A stretch of 29,149 nt of DNA from a virus. The first letter of the stretch is position 1. Every line of letters begins with the position of its first letter. The stretch is from the IMG/VR virus record IMGVR_UViG_3300044675_001188, positions 1 through 29,149 of that record; one strand, written 5' to 3'. The notes beneath the pieces were generated by a model. It saw only the letters and a program-made list of their open reading frames with translations, was not told the origin of the DNA and searched no databases. The position numbers and the translations under genes were made by a program. Below are positions 16,315-23,120 of this stretch, piece after piece.

Positions 16315-16730
16315 AGAGATTGTTAGCAGGGTATTTAAGTTGGCTACTAGCGTTCTTATCAATACCATTCTTTCCCAGTCCAGCATACGCAGTAGCAGTA
16401 GCAACACAATTGCAAAACAACTGCATAGACACATCTACCTGGACACCACGAGTAGCCAAGGCATACGCCAAAGCCTTGATGAAATGGGAGTACCCACATT
16501 GGAACAGGTCTGAATACACAGCACTAGCAAAACTTTGGGGTAAAGAATCTGCCTGGAAACACACAGCAGATAACCCTGAGTCTACTGCTGGTGGAATCCC
16601 ACAAATATTAGGGCTTGACCCTAAGACACCAGCCCCGCTTCAGATTGAGCGGGGGCTGGCGTATATCCAACACCGCTACAAGAAACCATCAGTTGCATGG
16701 GCACATTGGCGTGCAAATGGGTGGTACTAA
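16311..16730 (+). CDS. Secreted lytic transglycosylase-like protein
   Basis: It would cleave the glycan strands of host peptidoglycan outside the membrane. Residues 1-27 form a signal peptide (KR, hydrophobic core, then SPAYA before the likely cut). The SLT-type catalytic domain shows LWGKESAW with the likely catalytic Glu near 79, then NPESTAGGIPQIL, and ends with the actinobacterial-style AWAHWRANGWY. The mature domain is small (about 110 aa). It lies in the early/middle block, far from the lysis cluster at 25023-25741. That suggests a role other than final lysis, for instance wall opening, superinfection exclusion or a virion-associated lysin. Confidence 0.82.
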   Translation: MKRLLAGYLSWLLAFLSIPFFPSPAYAVAVATQLQNNCIDTSTWTPRVAKAYAKALMKWEYPHWNRSEYTALAKLWGKESAWKHTADNPESTAGGIPQILGLDPKTPAPLQIERGLAYIQHRYKKPSVAWAHWRANGWY

Positions 16731-16751
16731 ACCAACAACTAAAGGAGATAT

Positions 16752-17180
16752 ATGGCACGAGGTAATGGCAGGACAATCAATGTAAAATTACCCACAGCAA
16801 AGGTAATTACTGCATTGCAACAAGCACTAGCCAAGTTAGAACTTGACTACAAATCACAGGATGAAGCCGAAGTAAAGTATCAAAAGGCTACAGAAAAATG
16901 GCGCAAAGATGTTATCAAGTTTGCAATTGATAACATATCAAAAGCAGAAAACATACGCACTACTTATCGTCAATGGAATGGCAATCTTAATGTTGATTTT
17001 GATTTAGCAATTAAAGAGAATGCACTTCCAAAAGAACCAGAGCGTGAGTTTGAAATAATGCATGCTAGTACTTACAATGAGATGAAGGAAGAAATGTCAA
17101 ATGCCATTCGCATCCTTCAACTCACTGATGAGAAAACGGTATCAACATCTACTTACAATTCAATAGCCAGGTATTTGTAA
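16752..17180 (+). CDS. Hypothetical helical protein (142 aa)
   Basis: AAAGGAGATAT precedes the ATG. The protein opens with a basic, beta-like stretch (RTINVKLPTAKVITAL) and continues with long charged helices, probably partly coiled coil (about residues 20-75). No Cys, signal or known motif is visible. The gene is followed by a hairpin before the DUF4192-like gene. The function is unknown. Confidence 0.6.
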   Translation: MARGNGRTINVKLPTAKVITALQQALAKLELDYKSQDEAEVKYQKATEKWRKDVIKFAIDNISKAENIRTTYRQWNGNLNVDFDLAIKENALPKEPEREFEIMHASTYNEMKEEMSNAIRILQLTDEKTVSTSTYNSIARYL

Positions 17181-17186
17181 CAAGTC

Positions 17187-17215
17187 GGGCGTCTGCCAAT
17201 AGGGGCAGCACGCCC
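17187..17215 (+). promoter_or_regulatory. GC-rich hairpin just before the ribosome binding site
   Basis: GGGCGTCTGCC (17187-17197) pairs with GGCAG-C-ACGCCC (17204-17215), eleven pairs with one bulged C. AAAGGAG starts six bases later. There is no T-run, so it is more likely a stability, processing or translation-control element than a terminator. Confidence 0.5.
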
Positions 17216-17233
17216 TCTAACAAAGGAGATACA

Positions 17234-17782
17234 GTGATAGATACAGACTATGACCTACTTCGCAGTGAAGTAAAGTCCGAGTTGATTAATCAAGAAGGTA
17301 AGTACAATCCAAGTGACCGTGATACTAATGTTCGTATTGTTGAGGACATTCGTAAAGCAATTGACGGTATAGCAGATGGTGTTATACCATCAGCCACACA
17401 CATAGCAGAAGTAGCAATTGCAACCAATGCTAACCTACAAATCCGTGACTTTATGATGGGTGTTCAACAAGAAAAAGATATCAACTATGTAGGTGAATAC
17501 ATATCATTACTTGGTAATGTTATTGTCAAAGACAAAGCAATCCCATTAGCCACAGTATTTTGTGGATACTTATATCAAACTGAAGACACAGAACTAGCCA
17601 AAGAAATGTTGGTTGATATACTAACTCTTGACCCAGAGTATCCATTAGCAAAACTATTAAGCCGAGTATTCTTGGCTGAGTGGCCAGCAAATGAGTTTGC
17701 TAAAATGGCACAACAACTACACTCTAAAGTTGTTGATACTATCTACGCAATAGATACTGAGGAAGTAACCAATGACAACTGA
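17234..17782 (+). CDS. DUF4192-like protein (182 aa)
   Basis: The start is GTG at 17234, with AAAGGAG six bases upstream. The C-terminal half matches the recalled pattern of DUF4192, an actinobacterial and actinophage family of unknown function: a helix PLATVFCGYLYQ, then ELAKEMLVDILTLDPEYPLAKLL and a short Pro-containing end. The N-terminal half is helical and acidic. It overlaps the DUF932 gene by 11 bases. The assignment is from memory of the family pattern and is only moderately certain. The biochemical role is unknown. Confidence 0.55.
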   Translation: MIDTDYDLLRSEVKSELINQEGKYNPSDRDTNVRIVEDIRKAIDGIADGVIPSATHIAEVAIATNANLQIRDFMMGVQQEKDINYVGEYISLLGNVIVKDKAIPLATVFCGYLYQTEDTELAKEMLVDILTLDPEYPLAKLLSRVFLAEWPANEFAKMAQQLHSKVVDTIYAIDTEEVTNDN

Positions 17783-18758
17783 TACTCTCATACACGGAGC
17801 CGTACGCAAGAGCGCATGGCACAAAGCAGGCGTAGCAGTAGAGGCTACATCAGCCAGTGAGGTAGCCAGTCAAGCAGGATTAGACTGGTCAGTATCATTG
17901 CATGATATCGAGGCTAACTATCAAGTGCCAGGTAACGAATCAGTTAATCGTATACCAATTGATAACAAGAAAGCAGTTATTAAAACCATGCCAACAGGTG
18001 AGACATCAGCCATTGGCGTAGTAGGTAACCGCTATAAAGTATTTCAGAATGCAGAAATCTTTGGTGCATTAGATAACTTAATTGATTCTAGTGGACTTAG
18101 ATACGCAGCCGCAGGTGAGTATGATGGTGGTGCAAAAGTCTGGATGCTAATGGAAACTCCAATGGAGATGACCATTGCAGATGACCCGCACTCAGCCTTC
18201 TTACTAGCCAGGACTAGCCACGATGGCAGCAGTTCAGTCATAATTAAACCAGTGATTGAGCGTTTGTTTTGTATGAATCAAATCAATAAGATATACAAGA
18301 ACAATAACAAGTATACTTACAGTTTAAATCATACAAGCAATGCAATGCTATCAGTGTCAGAGATTGCCAACATCATACGATTAACCTATGATATGGCTAA
18401 TGATTACACCGCATTGGCAGATACATTACTTGATAGAAAAGCAAGTCATGAGCATGCTAAAAATTATTTCAAGCGTGTGTTCCCACTACCTAGTAAGATA
18501 GAGGAAGCACCGTATCATTTGTTATCAACAGGTGAGAAGAAACAATTTACCAATGCAATCAATGCTAGAACTAAATCATTTGATATCTATGCTACCTCTC
18601 CTACACAGGAGAACATACGGGACACAGAGTTCGGTATGTGGCATGCAGTTATAGAATGGGCTGACTACAACGCTAAGGGTAAGAACTTAGCAGTTAGCAC
18701 AATGGCTGGCCGTAATGATAGTATTAAAACTAAAGCCCTAGAATTACTAGGCGTTTAG
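17772..18758 (+). CDS. DUF932 family phage/plasmid-like protein
   Basis: The 328-residue protein shows the typical family features. It has a Trp-rich opening (KSAWHKAG), the central signature GVVGNRYKVFQNAEIF near residues 80-95, a beta-rich core, and a helical C-terminal region with Lys/His-rich segments. Family members occur in phages and plasmids next to replication or recombination genes, but no activity is established. The start overlaps the preceding gene and GAGGAAG provides a ribosome binding site. It probably belongs to the replication/recombination set that follows. Confidence 0.8.
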   Translation: MTTDTLIHGAVRKSAWHKAGVAVEATSASEVASQAGLDWSVSLHDIEANYQVPGNESVNRIPIDNKKAVIKTMPTGETSAIGVVGNRYKVFQNAEIFGALDNLIDSSGLRYAAAGEYDGGAKVWMLMETPMEMTIADDPHSAFLLARTSHDGSSSVIIKPVIERLFCMNQINKIYKNNNKYTYSLNHTSNAMLSVSEIANIIRLTYDMANDYTALADTLLDRKASHEHAKNYFKRVFPLPSKIEEAPYHLLSTGEKKQFTNAINARTKSFDIYATSPTQENIRDTEFGMWHAVIEWADYNAKGKNLAVSTMAGRNDSIKTKALELLGV

Positions 18759-18771
18759 AATAGGAGATAGA

Positions 18772-19224
18772 ATGACAATGTACTATACAGAACTAGATGG
18801 TACTGAACCAACAGTATCTACACAGGTAGGTGGTATTAAGTATACCTTTACCAATGAATCGCTTACTAAATTAATAGAAGAAAAAGAACAACTTAAAATA
18901 GAACTAGCACAACTTGAACGCAAGTTTAGAAGTGCTCGCTTTGATGTAAGAGAATTCTTTCAATCTAGATATGAAACAGATAGTGATGAGATTGTATGTG
19001 AAGTAGACGATGTTAATAATTTACTTATAAACCTAGAAACTGAAGCGTTAACTAGGTCTTGGTCAGCAACAGTCACTATCACAGCCACAGTTACAGGTAT
19101 AGAAGCACCTAATGCAGAAGCAGCCCAAGAAATTCTTGATGATGCTTTTGAGGTTAACCTAACGGTTGATGGTGATGTATGGGTAGATGATGTATCAATT
19201 GAATCAGTACACGCTGAATCATAA
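18772..19224 (+). CDS. Hypothetical coiled-coil/beta protein (150 aa)
   Basis: After a short beta-like N-terminus, residues about 30-60 form a strong coiled coil (LIEEKEQLKIELAQLERKF). The C-terminal half is acidic and rich in Thr/Val strands (SATVTITATVTGIEAP). No known domain is recognised. AGGAG precedes the ATG. The gene ends 16 bases before the leader of the exonuclease gene. The function is unknown. Confidence 0.6.
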   Translation: MTMYYTELDGTEPTVSTQVGGIKYTFTNESLTKLIEEKEQLKIELAQLERKFRSARFDVREFFQSRYETDSDEIVCEVDDVNNLLINLETEALTRSWSATVTITATVTGIEAPNAEAAQEILDDAFEVNLTVDGDVWVDDVSIESVHAES

Positions 19225-19240
19225 TGTGATACACTAATCT

Positions 19241-19293
19241 TGGGTGCCCTGGTTTCGGCTATCTCCTTTCTCAGGGCAACCCATAAAAGGAGA
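19241..19293 (+). promoter_or_regulatory. Possible RNA switch: hairpin whose loop is complementary to the ribosome binding site
   Basis: TGGGTGCCCTG (19241-19251) pairs with CAGGGC-A-ACCCA (19272-19283), eleven pairs with one bulge. Its 20-base loop contains TCTCCTTT (19262-19269), a perfect complement of AAAGGAGA (19286-19293), the ribosome binding site of the exonuclease gene (ATG 19296). Either the two structures exclude each other, or a pseudoknot forms if only the inner six pairs of the stem are kept, leaving an eight-base connecting loop. Both would hide the site. The loop also resembles the 3' tail of 16S rRNA. Confidence 0.5.
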
Positions 19294-19295
19294 AC

Positions 19296-20060
19296 ATGAC
19301 ACAAGAAATAGATAGAGATAGATACGGCAGACCATTGATAGTGCCACCCAAAGGTGGCAAACCAGTGGCCTATACACGAGCAACTACAATAGCCAATTCA
19401 TTAGATGATGCATCAGCATTAGTAGCATGGAAAATGCGGATGGCTGCGATAGGTTTAACAACCAGACCAGATATATTATTATCTATTACTGCAGCACAAG
19501 AAGATAAGATGGCAGTTAACTCTTTGATTGAAGATGCTATGCAAGTAGCAGGCGCAAACAAAGCAGCCAACATAGGTACAGCAATCCATTCATTTGCTGA
19601 ACGATTAGATTTAGGACAAGACTTAGGTGTAGTACCAGATGAATGGGCACCAGATATAAAAGCATATGAACATGCAACTAAGATTCTCAACAATAAGTTC
19701 ATCGAACAGTTTAGTGTGTTAGACAAATACAATATTGCTGGCACACCAGACAGAGTTGTTGAGTATAAAGGCGAGTTATTTATTGCAGATATTAAGACTG
19801 GTCGCATAGACCATCCAAGTAATATCGCAATACAGTTAGCAATCTATGCTAACGGCTTGCCGTATGATGGTGCCACGGCAACCCGTGGTACATGGGGCGA
19901 AGTAAACAAAGATAAGGCAATCATTATCCATCTACCCGCAGGAACAGGCACGTGCAAGTTAGTGTGGATAGATATTAAAGAAGGCTGGAAAGGTTTACAA
20001 TTAGCCATGAAAGCAAGAAAGTGGAGAGACCAGAAAGGTTTAACCACTTCATTTGAATAG
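19296..20060 (+). CDS. RecB/Cas4-like PD-(D/E)XK exonuclease
   Basis: This is probably a DNA end-processing nuclease for phage recombination or replication. In the 254-residue protein the motifs appear in the family order: GTAIH near 94-98, GTPDRVV with Asp near 152, IADIKTG with the catalytic Asp165/Lys167 pair, and a Gln-containing helix QLAIYAN near 180. No Cys cluster is present, so it is not an iron-sulfur Cas4. The leader carries a possible translation switch. It is followed after seven bases by a gene that may act with it, as exonucleases and annealing or ssDNA-binding proteins often do. Confidence 0.82.
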   Translation: MTQEIDRDRYGRPLIVPPKGGKPVAYTRATTIANSLDDASALVAWKMRMAAIGLTTRPDILLSITAAQEDKMAVNSLIEDAMQVAGANKAANIGTAIHSFAERLDLGQDLGVVPDEWAPDIKAYEHATKILNNKFIEQFSVLDKYNIAGTPDRVVEYKGELFIADIKTGRIDHPSNIAIQLAIYANGLPYDGATATRGTWGEVNKDKAIIIHLPAGTGTCKLVWIDIKEGWKGLQLAMKARKWRDQKGLTTSFE

Positions 20061-20067
20061 GAGAAAA

Positions 20068-20520
20068 ATGAGTAGCACTGAAGCACCAATCAGTATCAAT
20101 CTCAAAACAGCAGGAGGCACACAGATAACTCTGCGTGCAGAAACAGCAGACCAATTTGCTGACATGATTGCACAGGGTATACATGTTATAACCGATGCAG
20201 TTACTGAAGTAGAACTAGCAGTCAAAGGGACATCAGCAAACAAGCCGATGTCAGTAGCAGACATTGCCTCTAGTTTCAATGCAAACATAGCATCCACAGA
20301 ATCAGGTGGAGAAGAAACAGTAGAAGATAAATGGGGTAACACTTGGGTATACAACAAGCCAGGTGCACCATCATGTGAACGTGGTGTCATGGTTCTTAAG
20401 TATGGCAAAGCACAGGCAACTGGCAAACCATACAAAGCATTCTATGACCCAGCAGCAGGTCCTCGTTGGACTGGGCCAAAAGTTCCAACAGAACTACGTA
20501 CTAAGCCAATCTTTGCTTAG
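20068..20520 (+). CDS. Hypothetical protein beside the exonuclease (150 aa)
   Basis: ATG at 20068 follows AGGAG. An earlier in-frame TTG at 20053 lies before that site and is rejected. The N-terminal half is beta/helix mixed. Residues about 95-150 form a basic, aromatic, beta-like domain with WGNTWVYNKPGAPSCERGVM and YKAFYDPAAGPRW, resembling small DNA-binding end domains of SSB-like phage proteins. Only one Cys is present, so a zinc ribbon is unlikely. A role as ssDNA-binding or annealing partner of the exonuclease is a guess from position. Confidence 0.6.
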   Translation: MSSTEAPISINLKTAGGTQITLRAETADQFADMIAQGIHVITDAVTEVELAVKGTSANKPMSVADIASSFNANIASTESGGEETVEDKWGNTWVYNKPGAPSCERGVMVLKYGKAQATGKPYKAFYDPAAGPRWTGPKVPTELRTKPIFA

Positions 20521-20533
20521 TATTTTATAGTAA

Positions 20534-20564
20534 ATGGGGGCTGAGTCGTGGTGCCAGCCCCCAT
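20534..20564 (+). promoter_or_regulatory. Perfect 10-bp hairpin before the helicase ribosome binding site
   Basis: ATGGGGGCTG (20534-20543) pairs perfectly with CAGCCCCCAT (20555-20564) around an 11-base loop. AAAGGA follows seven bases later. No T-run is present, so an intrinsic terminator is unlikely. It may control translation or mRNA stability, as proposed for the similar hairpins ahead of three other genes in this block. Confidence 0.55.
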
Positions 20565-20582
20565 CTACAGTAAAGGAAAACA

Positions 20583-21401
20583 ATGAAAACATTAATTAGA
20601 AGTGTTAACAATACAAATGTAGGTGGCGAACCTTTACCTGCCGTCTTTAAAGTATTTGAAAATGCAGGAATGATATTACGTAGAGCAGAGGTAACGGTAA
20701 TAGCAGGCACCCCAGGTGCAGGTAAGTCATCAATTGCCTTAGCAATTGCAGCCAAAACTAAACTGCCAACTCTTTACTTTAGTGCAGATACCAATGCACA
20801 CACCATGGCAATGAGATTGATTGCTATGACTGGTAACATCAGCCAGCAACAAGCAGAACAACTAATTAAACGTCAGCCAGAAAAAGCAAAAGAAGTATTA
20901 GCCAATGGTAATCATTTGTTTTGGTGCTTTGAATCCAGCCCAACACTAAAAGATTTAGATGAAGAAGTATCAGCATTTGAAACCATTTGGGGCAAGAGCC
21001 CAGCACTTATAGTTGTAGATAATCTTATGGACATAGCAATGGATGGACACGATGAGTTCGGTGGTATGCGTGCAGCCATGAAAGAACTTAAGTATCTAGC
21101 CAGAGATACAAACGCAGCACTACTTGTATTGCACCATACCAAAGAAGGATATGAAGGTAGTCCGTGTCAGCCAAGGTCGTCAATCCAAGGGCTAGTCAAT
21201 CAGATACCAGCAATGGTATTAACTATTGGTCAAATGAAACAAGCAGATATGAATTACTTATGCGTTGCTGCAGTTAAGAATCGCTATGGCAAGGCTGACC
21301 AAACAGGTAACAACTATGTTACTCTTGCATTCAACCCAGAATCTATGTATCTAGATGATGTTATGATTCGTTATATGCCACAGCAACAGGAGTTTGAATG
21401 A
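20583..21401 (+). CDS. RecA/DnaB-fold ATPase, probable replicative helicase core
   Basis: The 272-residue protein carries a Walker A motif, AGTPGAGKSS near 41-50, and a Walker B strand, ALIVVDNLMDI near 141-151. A later strand, AALLVLHHTKE, is typical of DnaB/RepA-like hexameric helicases and related AAA_25 ATPases. It has no N-terminal DnaB domain, so it is a minimal helicase core, shorter than DnaB (about 450 aa). With the split primase a few genes downstream it would form the replication motor. A RecA-like recombination or loading ATPase cannot be excluded. Its stop overlaps the resolvase start by four bases. Confidence 0.78.
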   Translation: MKTLIRSVNNTNVGGEPLPAVFKVFENAGMILRRAEVTVIAGTPGAGKSSIALAIAAKTKLPTLYFSADTNAHTMAMRLIAMTGNISQQQAEQLIKRQPEKAKEVLANGNHLFWCFESSPTLKDLDEEVSAFETIWGKSPALIVVDNLMDIAMDGHDEFGGMRAAMKELKYLARDTNAALLVLHHTKEGYEGSPCQPRSSIQGLVNQIPAMVLTIGQMKQADMNYLCVAAVKNRYGKADQTGNNYVTLAFNPESMYLDDVMIRYMPQQQEFE

Positions 21402-21739
21402 GCAATCCACGCAAAGCAAAGGGTTCCAGCGCAGAAAGAGATGTAGTTAATTGGTTAAAGAAATGGTACCCATATGTAGAGCGTAGGATTGCAGGTGCAC
21501 ACTTAGATAAAGGAGACATAGCAGGAGTTAATGGTGTAGTTATAGAGGTAAAAAACCACAGAAAGTTAGACCTATCCGCATGGGTAAAAGAACTAGAAGT
21601 AGAAATTCAAAATGATAAAGCATGGACAGGTGTAGTCATACACAAACGAACAGGTAAAGGAGATGTAGGAGAATGGTATGCAACGATGCCAGCAAAAATA
21701 TGGATAGAATTAATTAGGAAGATTAATGGACAAACATGA
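21398..21739 (+). CDS. Hjc-like Holliday junction resolvase
   Basis: A 113-residue nuclease with the archaeal/phage Hjc plan: a basic start with KGSSAERDVVNWL (Glu near 13), KGDIAG (Asp near 40), then VVIEVKNH with Glu50/Lys52 forming the PD-(D/E)XK active site. It would cut branched DNA during recombination or packaging. ATGA overlaps link it to the ATPase before and the primase zinc-finger gene after. A general VRR-NUC-type nuclease is the alternative. Confidence 0.75.
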   Translation: MSNPRKAKGSSAERDVVNWLKKWYPYVERRIAGAHLDKGDIAGVNGVVIEVKNHRKLDLSAWVKELEVEIQNDKAWTGVVIHKRTGKGDVGEWYATMPAKIWIELIRKINGQT

Positions 21740-22067
21740 TGTATCTGCCTACTTAGCACACGTAGGCGCCACCCTGCCAGCAGTGGGGCATGGTTGGCGC
21801 AAGATGAAGTGCCCATTTCACGGAGATAAACACGCATCATCAGCCGTTAACTACGAAGAAAATAGATTCAAATGTTTTGGTTGTGAAGCACAAGGTGATG
21901 TATATGATTTAATAATGTATAAAGAAGGAGGTAATTATATTGAGGCTATCAAATTCGCAGAGAGCATATCTCTTGCAGGCAACAGACCAGTACGCAAAGG
22001 ACCTGCATCTGGCAACAGAGTATCTTTCAACTCGGCATCTATCGGTAGAAGAGGGCAGAAGTTTTAG
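21726..22067 (+). CDS. Primase zinc-finger (CHC2) protein, overlapping the TOPRIM gene
   Basis: The 113-residue protein has the CHC2 zinc-binding domain of DnaG-type primases: CPFHGDKHASS with Cys29/His32, then FKCFGC with Cys50/Cys53, then the helix YIEAIKFAESI that normally ends this domain. The last 30 residues are basic and disordered. The catalytic TOPRIM part lies in the next reading frame (+1) and overlaps by 128 bases. It may be a separate zinc-finger subunit that recognises initiation sites, or the N-terminal part of a frameshift-fused primase. Confidence 0.78.
   Translation: MDKHDVSAYLAHVGATLPAVGHGWRKMKCPFHGDKHASSAVNYEENRFKCFGCEAQGDVYDLIMYKEGGNYIEAIKFAESISLAGNRPVRKGPASGNRVSFNSASIGRRGQKF
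21925..21931 (+). promoter_or_regulatory. Near-perfect ribosome binding site inside the zinc-finger gene
   Basis: AAGGAGG (within AGAAGGAGGT) lies eight bases ahead of TTG at 21940, the first codon of the TOPRIM gene. It is stronger than most sites in the window and supports internal initiation of a separate TOPRIM protein. Such internal sites can also stimulate frameshifting. Confidence 0.65.
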
Positions 22068-22572
22068 CCTAGGTGTAGTAGCAAACCCATTGCCAGGACA
22101 CGAGGTATATAAAAATAGGTTAGCAATCCCTTACATAACACCATCAGGTGTGGTTGATATCAGGTTTAGAAGCATGAACAATCACGAAGACCCTAAGTAT
22201 ATGGGTGTACCTGGGGCTAAGACTACAATGTTTAATGCACAGATAGTATTAACAGCAGGTAGTTATGTATGTGTAACTGAAGGTGAGTTAGATACAGTAG
22301 TGCTATCAGTTAAGACAGGTCATCCATCAGTTGGTATACCTGGAGTTAATAACTGGAGGCCATACTATGCAAAGATACTAGATGATTTTGAAACAGTAAT
22401 TGTATTAGCAGATGGTGACAACGCTGGCTTAGAGTTTGGTAAGAGACTAAGCAGAGAACTACATAATGTTAATCTCTTACAAATGCCAGAAGGACACGAT
22501 GTTAACAGTATCATTGTGCAAGAAGGAAAGGAGTGGATAGATGAGCGAATTCGAAAATGCTTGGGCAACTGA
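21940..22572 (+). CDS. Primase TOPRIM-domain protein
   Basis: The 210-residue protein has the catalytic core of a DnaG-like primase. An N-terminal helical part (ATEYLSTRHLSVEEGRSFSL) matches the start of the DnaG core. The TOPRIM motif CVTEGELDTVVL carries Glu114, and VIVLADGDNAG carries Asp158/Asp160 for metal binding. It lacks its own zinc finger, which is encoded by the overlapping upstream gene, and lacks a fused helicase. The start is TTG at 21940 behind a strong ribosome binding site. The split falls at the domain boundary, arguing for two functional proteins rather than damage. The end overlaps the next gene by 32 bases. Confidence 0.8.
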   Translation: MRLSNSQRAYLLQATDQYAKDLHLATEYLSTRHLSVEEGRSFSLGVVANPLPGHEVYKNRLAIPYITPSGVVDIRFRSMNNHEDPKYMGVPGAKTTMFNAQIVLTAGSYVCVTEGELDTVVLSVKTGHPSVGIPGVNNWRPYYAKILDDFETVIVLADGDNAGLEFGKRLSRELHNVNLLQMPEGHDVNSIIVQEGKEWIDERIRKCLGN

Positions 22573-22852
22573 CGAAGATTTTTGGGAGTTTGTTGGAGAC
22601 AATAGAAAGTTAGTTGGCATAGCAATATCAAATGGTCAAGGACTAGACATTCTTAATGCACTTAAAGATATCTATACAACAATAGAAAAAGAACCAGAGA
22701 GTGCTATGCGTATGCTTACACTACTGGGTACAGTTATATATGCCAGCAGCATAGGTGAAGGTAAACAATTTACAGATGAGATACAAGTAGTATCAGCAAT
22801 GGAACAATTCGATAGCAGTATGAAGGAGATGTTAGATGAAGAATCCAAATGA
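22541..22852 (+). CDS. Hypothetical acidic helical protein (103 aa)
   Basis: The ATG follows AAAGGAG with seven bases of spacing. The protein is acidic and mainly helical (DILNALKDIYTTIEKEPESA), without Cys, signal or known motif. It overlaps both neighbours. Its place between primase and the DUF1599-like gene suggests the replication block. The function is unknown. Confidence 0.6.
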   Translation: MSEFENAWATDEDFWEFVGDNRKLVGIAISNGQGLDILNALKDIYTTIEKEPESAMRMLTLLGTVIYASSIGEGKQFTDEIQVVSAMEQFDSSMKEMLDEESK

Positions 22853-23117
22853 TGTTGATGTAATACTCAACGAACTGCGTAGTATTATGATGAAGAAGCA
22901 GGAAGATTACGGACCTTTAAATATAGCCCTTGCCCCTGGCGGTGCTATGAATGGGCTGAGGGTTAGGATGTATGACAAACTGGCTAGGCTAAATAACATG
23001 GCTGGTAAGGACGCCACGCCCAATTTTGAATCAATAGAAGATACCCTTATAGACCTGGCTAACTATGCAATAATAGGACTATTGGTACAAAGAGGACAGT
23101 GGGAAGGCATTAACTAA
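22836..23117 (+). CDS. DUF1599-like (nucleotide-modification-associated) protein
   Basis: The 93-residue sequence carries the pattern recalled for DUF1599: MMKKQEDYGPLNIALAPGG, then RMYDKLARLNN, and IEDTLIDLANYAIIGLL at the end. The family is linked by comparative studies to phage nucleotide or DNA modification and resembles the all-helical MazG-type nucleotide pyrophosphatases. The activity is not established. No other base-modification gene is visible in the window. AAGGAG precedes the ATG, and the gene overlaps the previous one by 17 bases. Confidence 0.7.
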   Translation: MKNPNDVDVILNELRSIMMKKQEDYGPLNIALAPGGAMNGLRVRMYDKLARLNNMAGKDATPNFESIEDTLIDLANYAIIGLLVQRGQWEGIN

Positions 23118-23120
23118 CGA

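Noticed and set aside
16220-16513. Open frame starting MNKSLQV overlapping the transglycosylase
   Set aside because: It is out of frame with a clear signal-peptide enzyme and with the tiny membrane gene, which are coupled by ATGA overlaps.
19241-19283. Intrinsic terminator after the 150-residue gene
   Set aside because: The stem is strong but no T-run follows. The next bases are the ribosome binding site of the exonuclease gene.
20053-20067. TTG as start of the gene after the exonuclease
   Set aside because: The AGGAG ribosome binding site lies downstream of this TTG and fits ATG at 20068.
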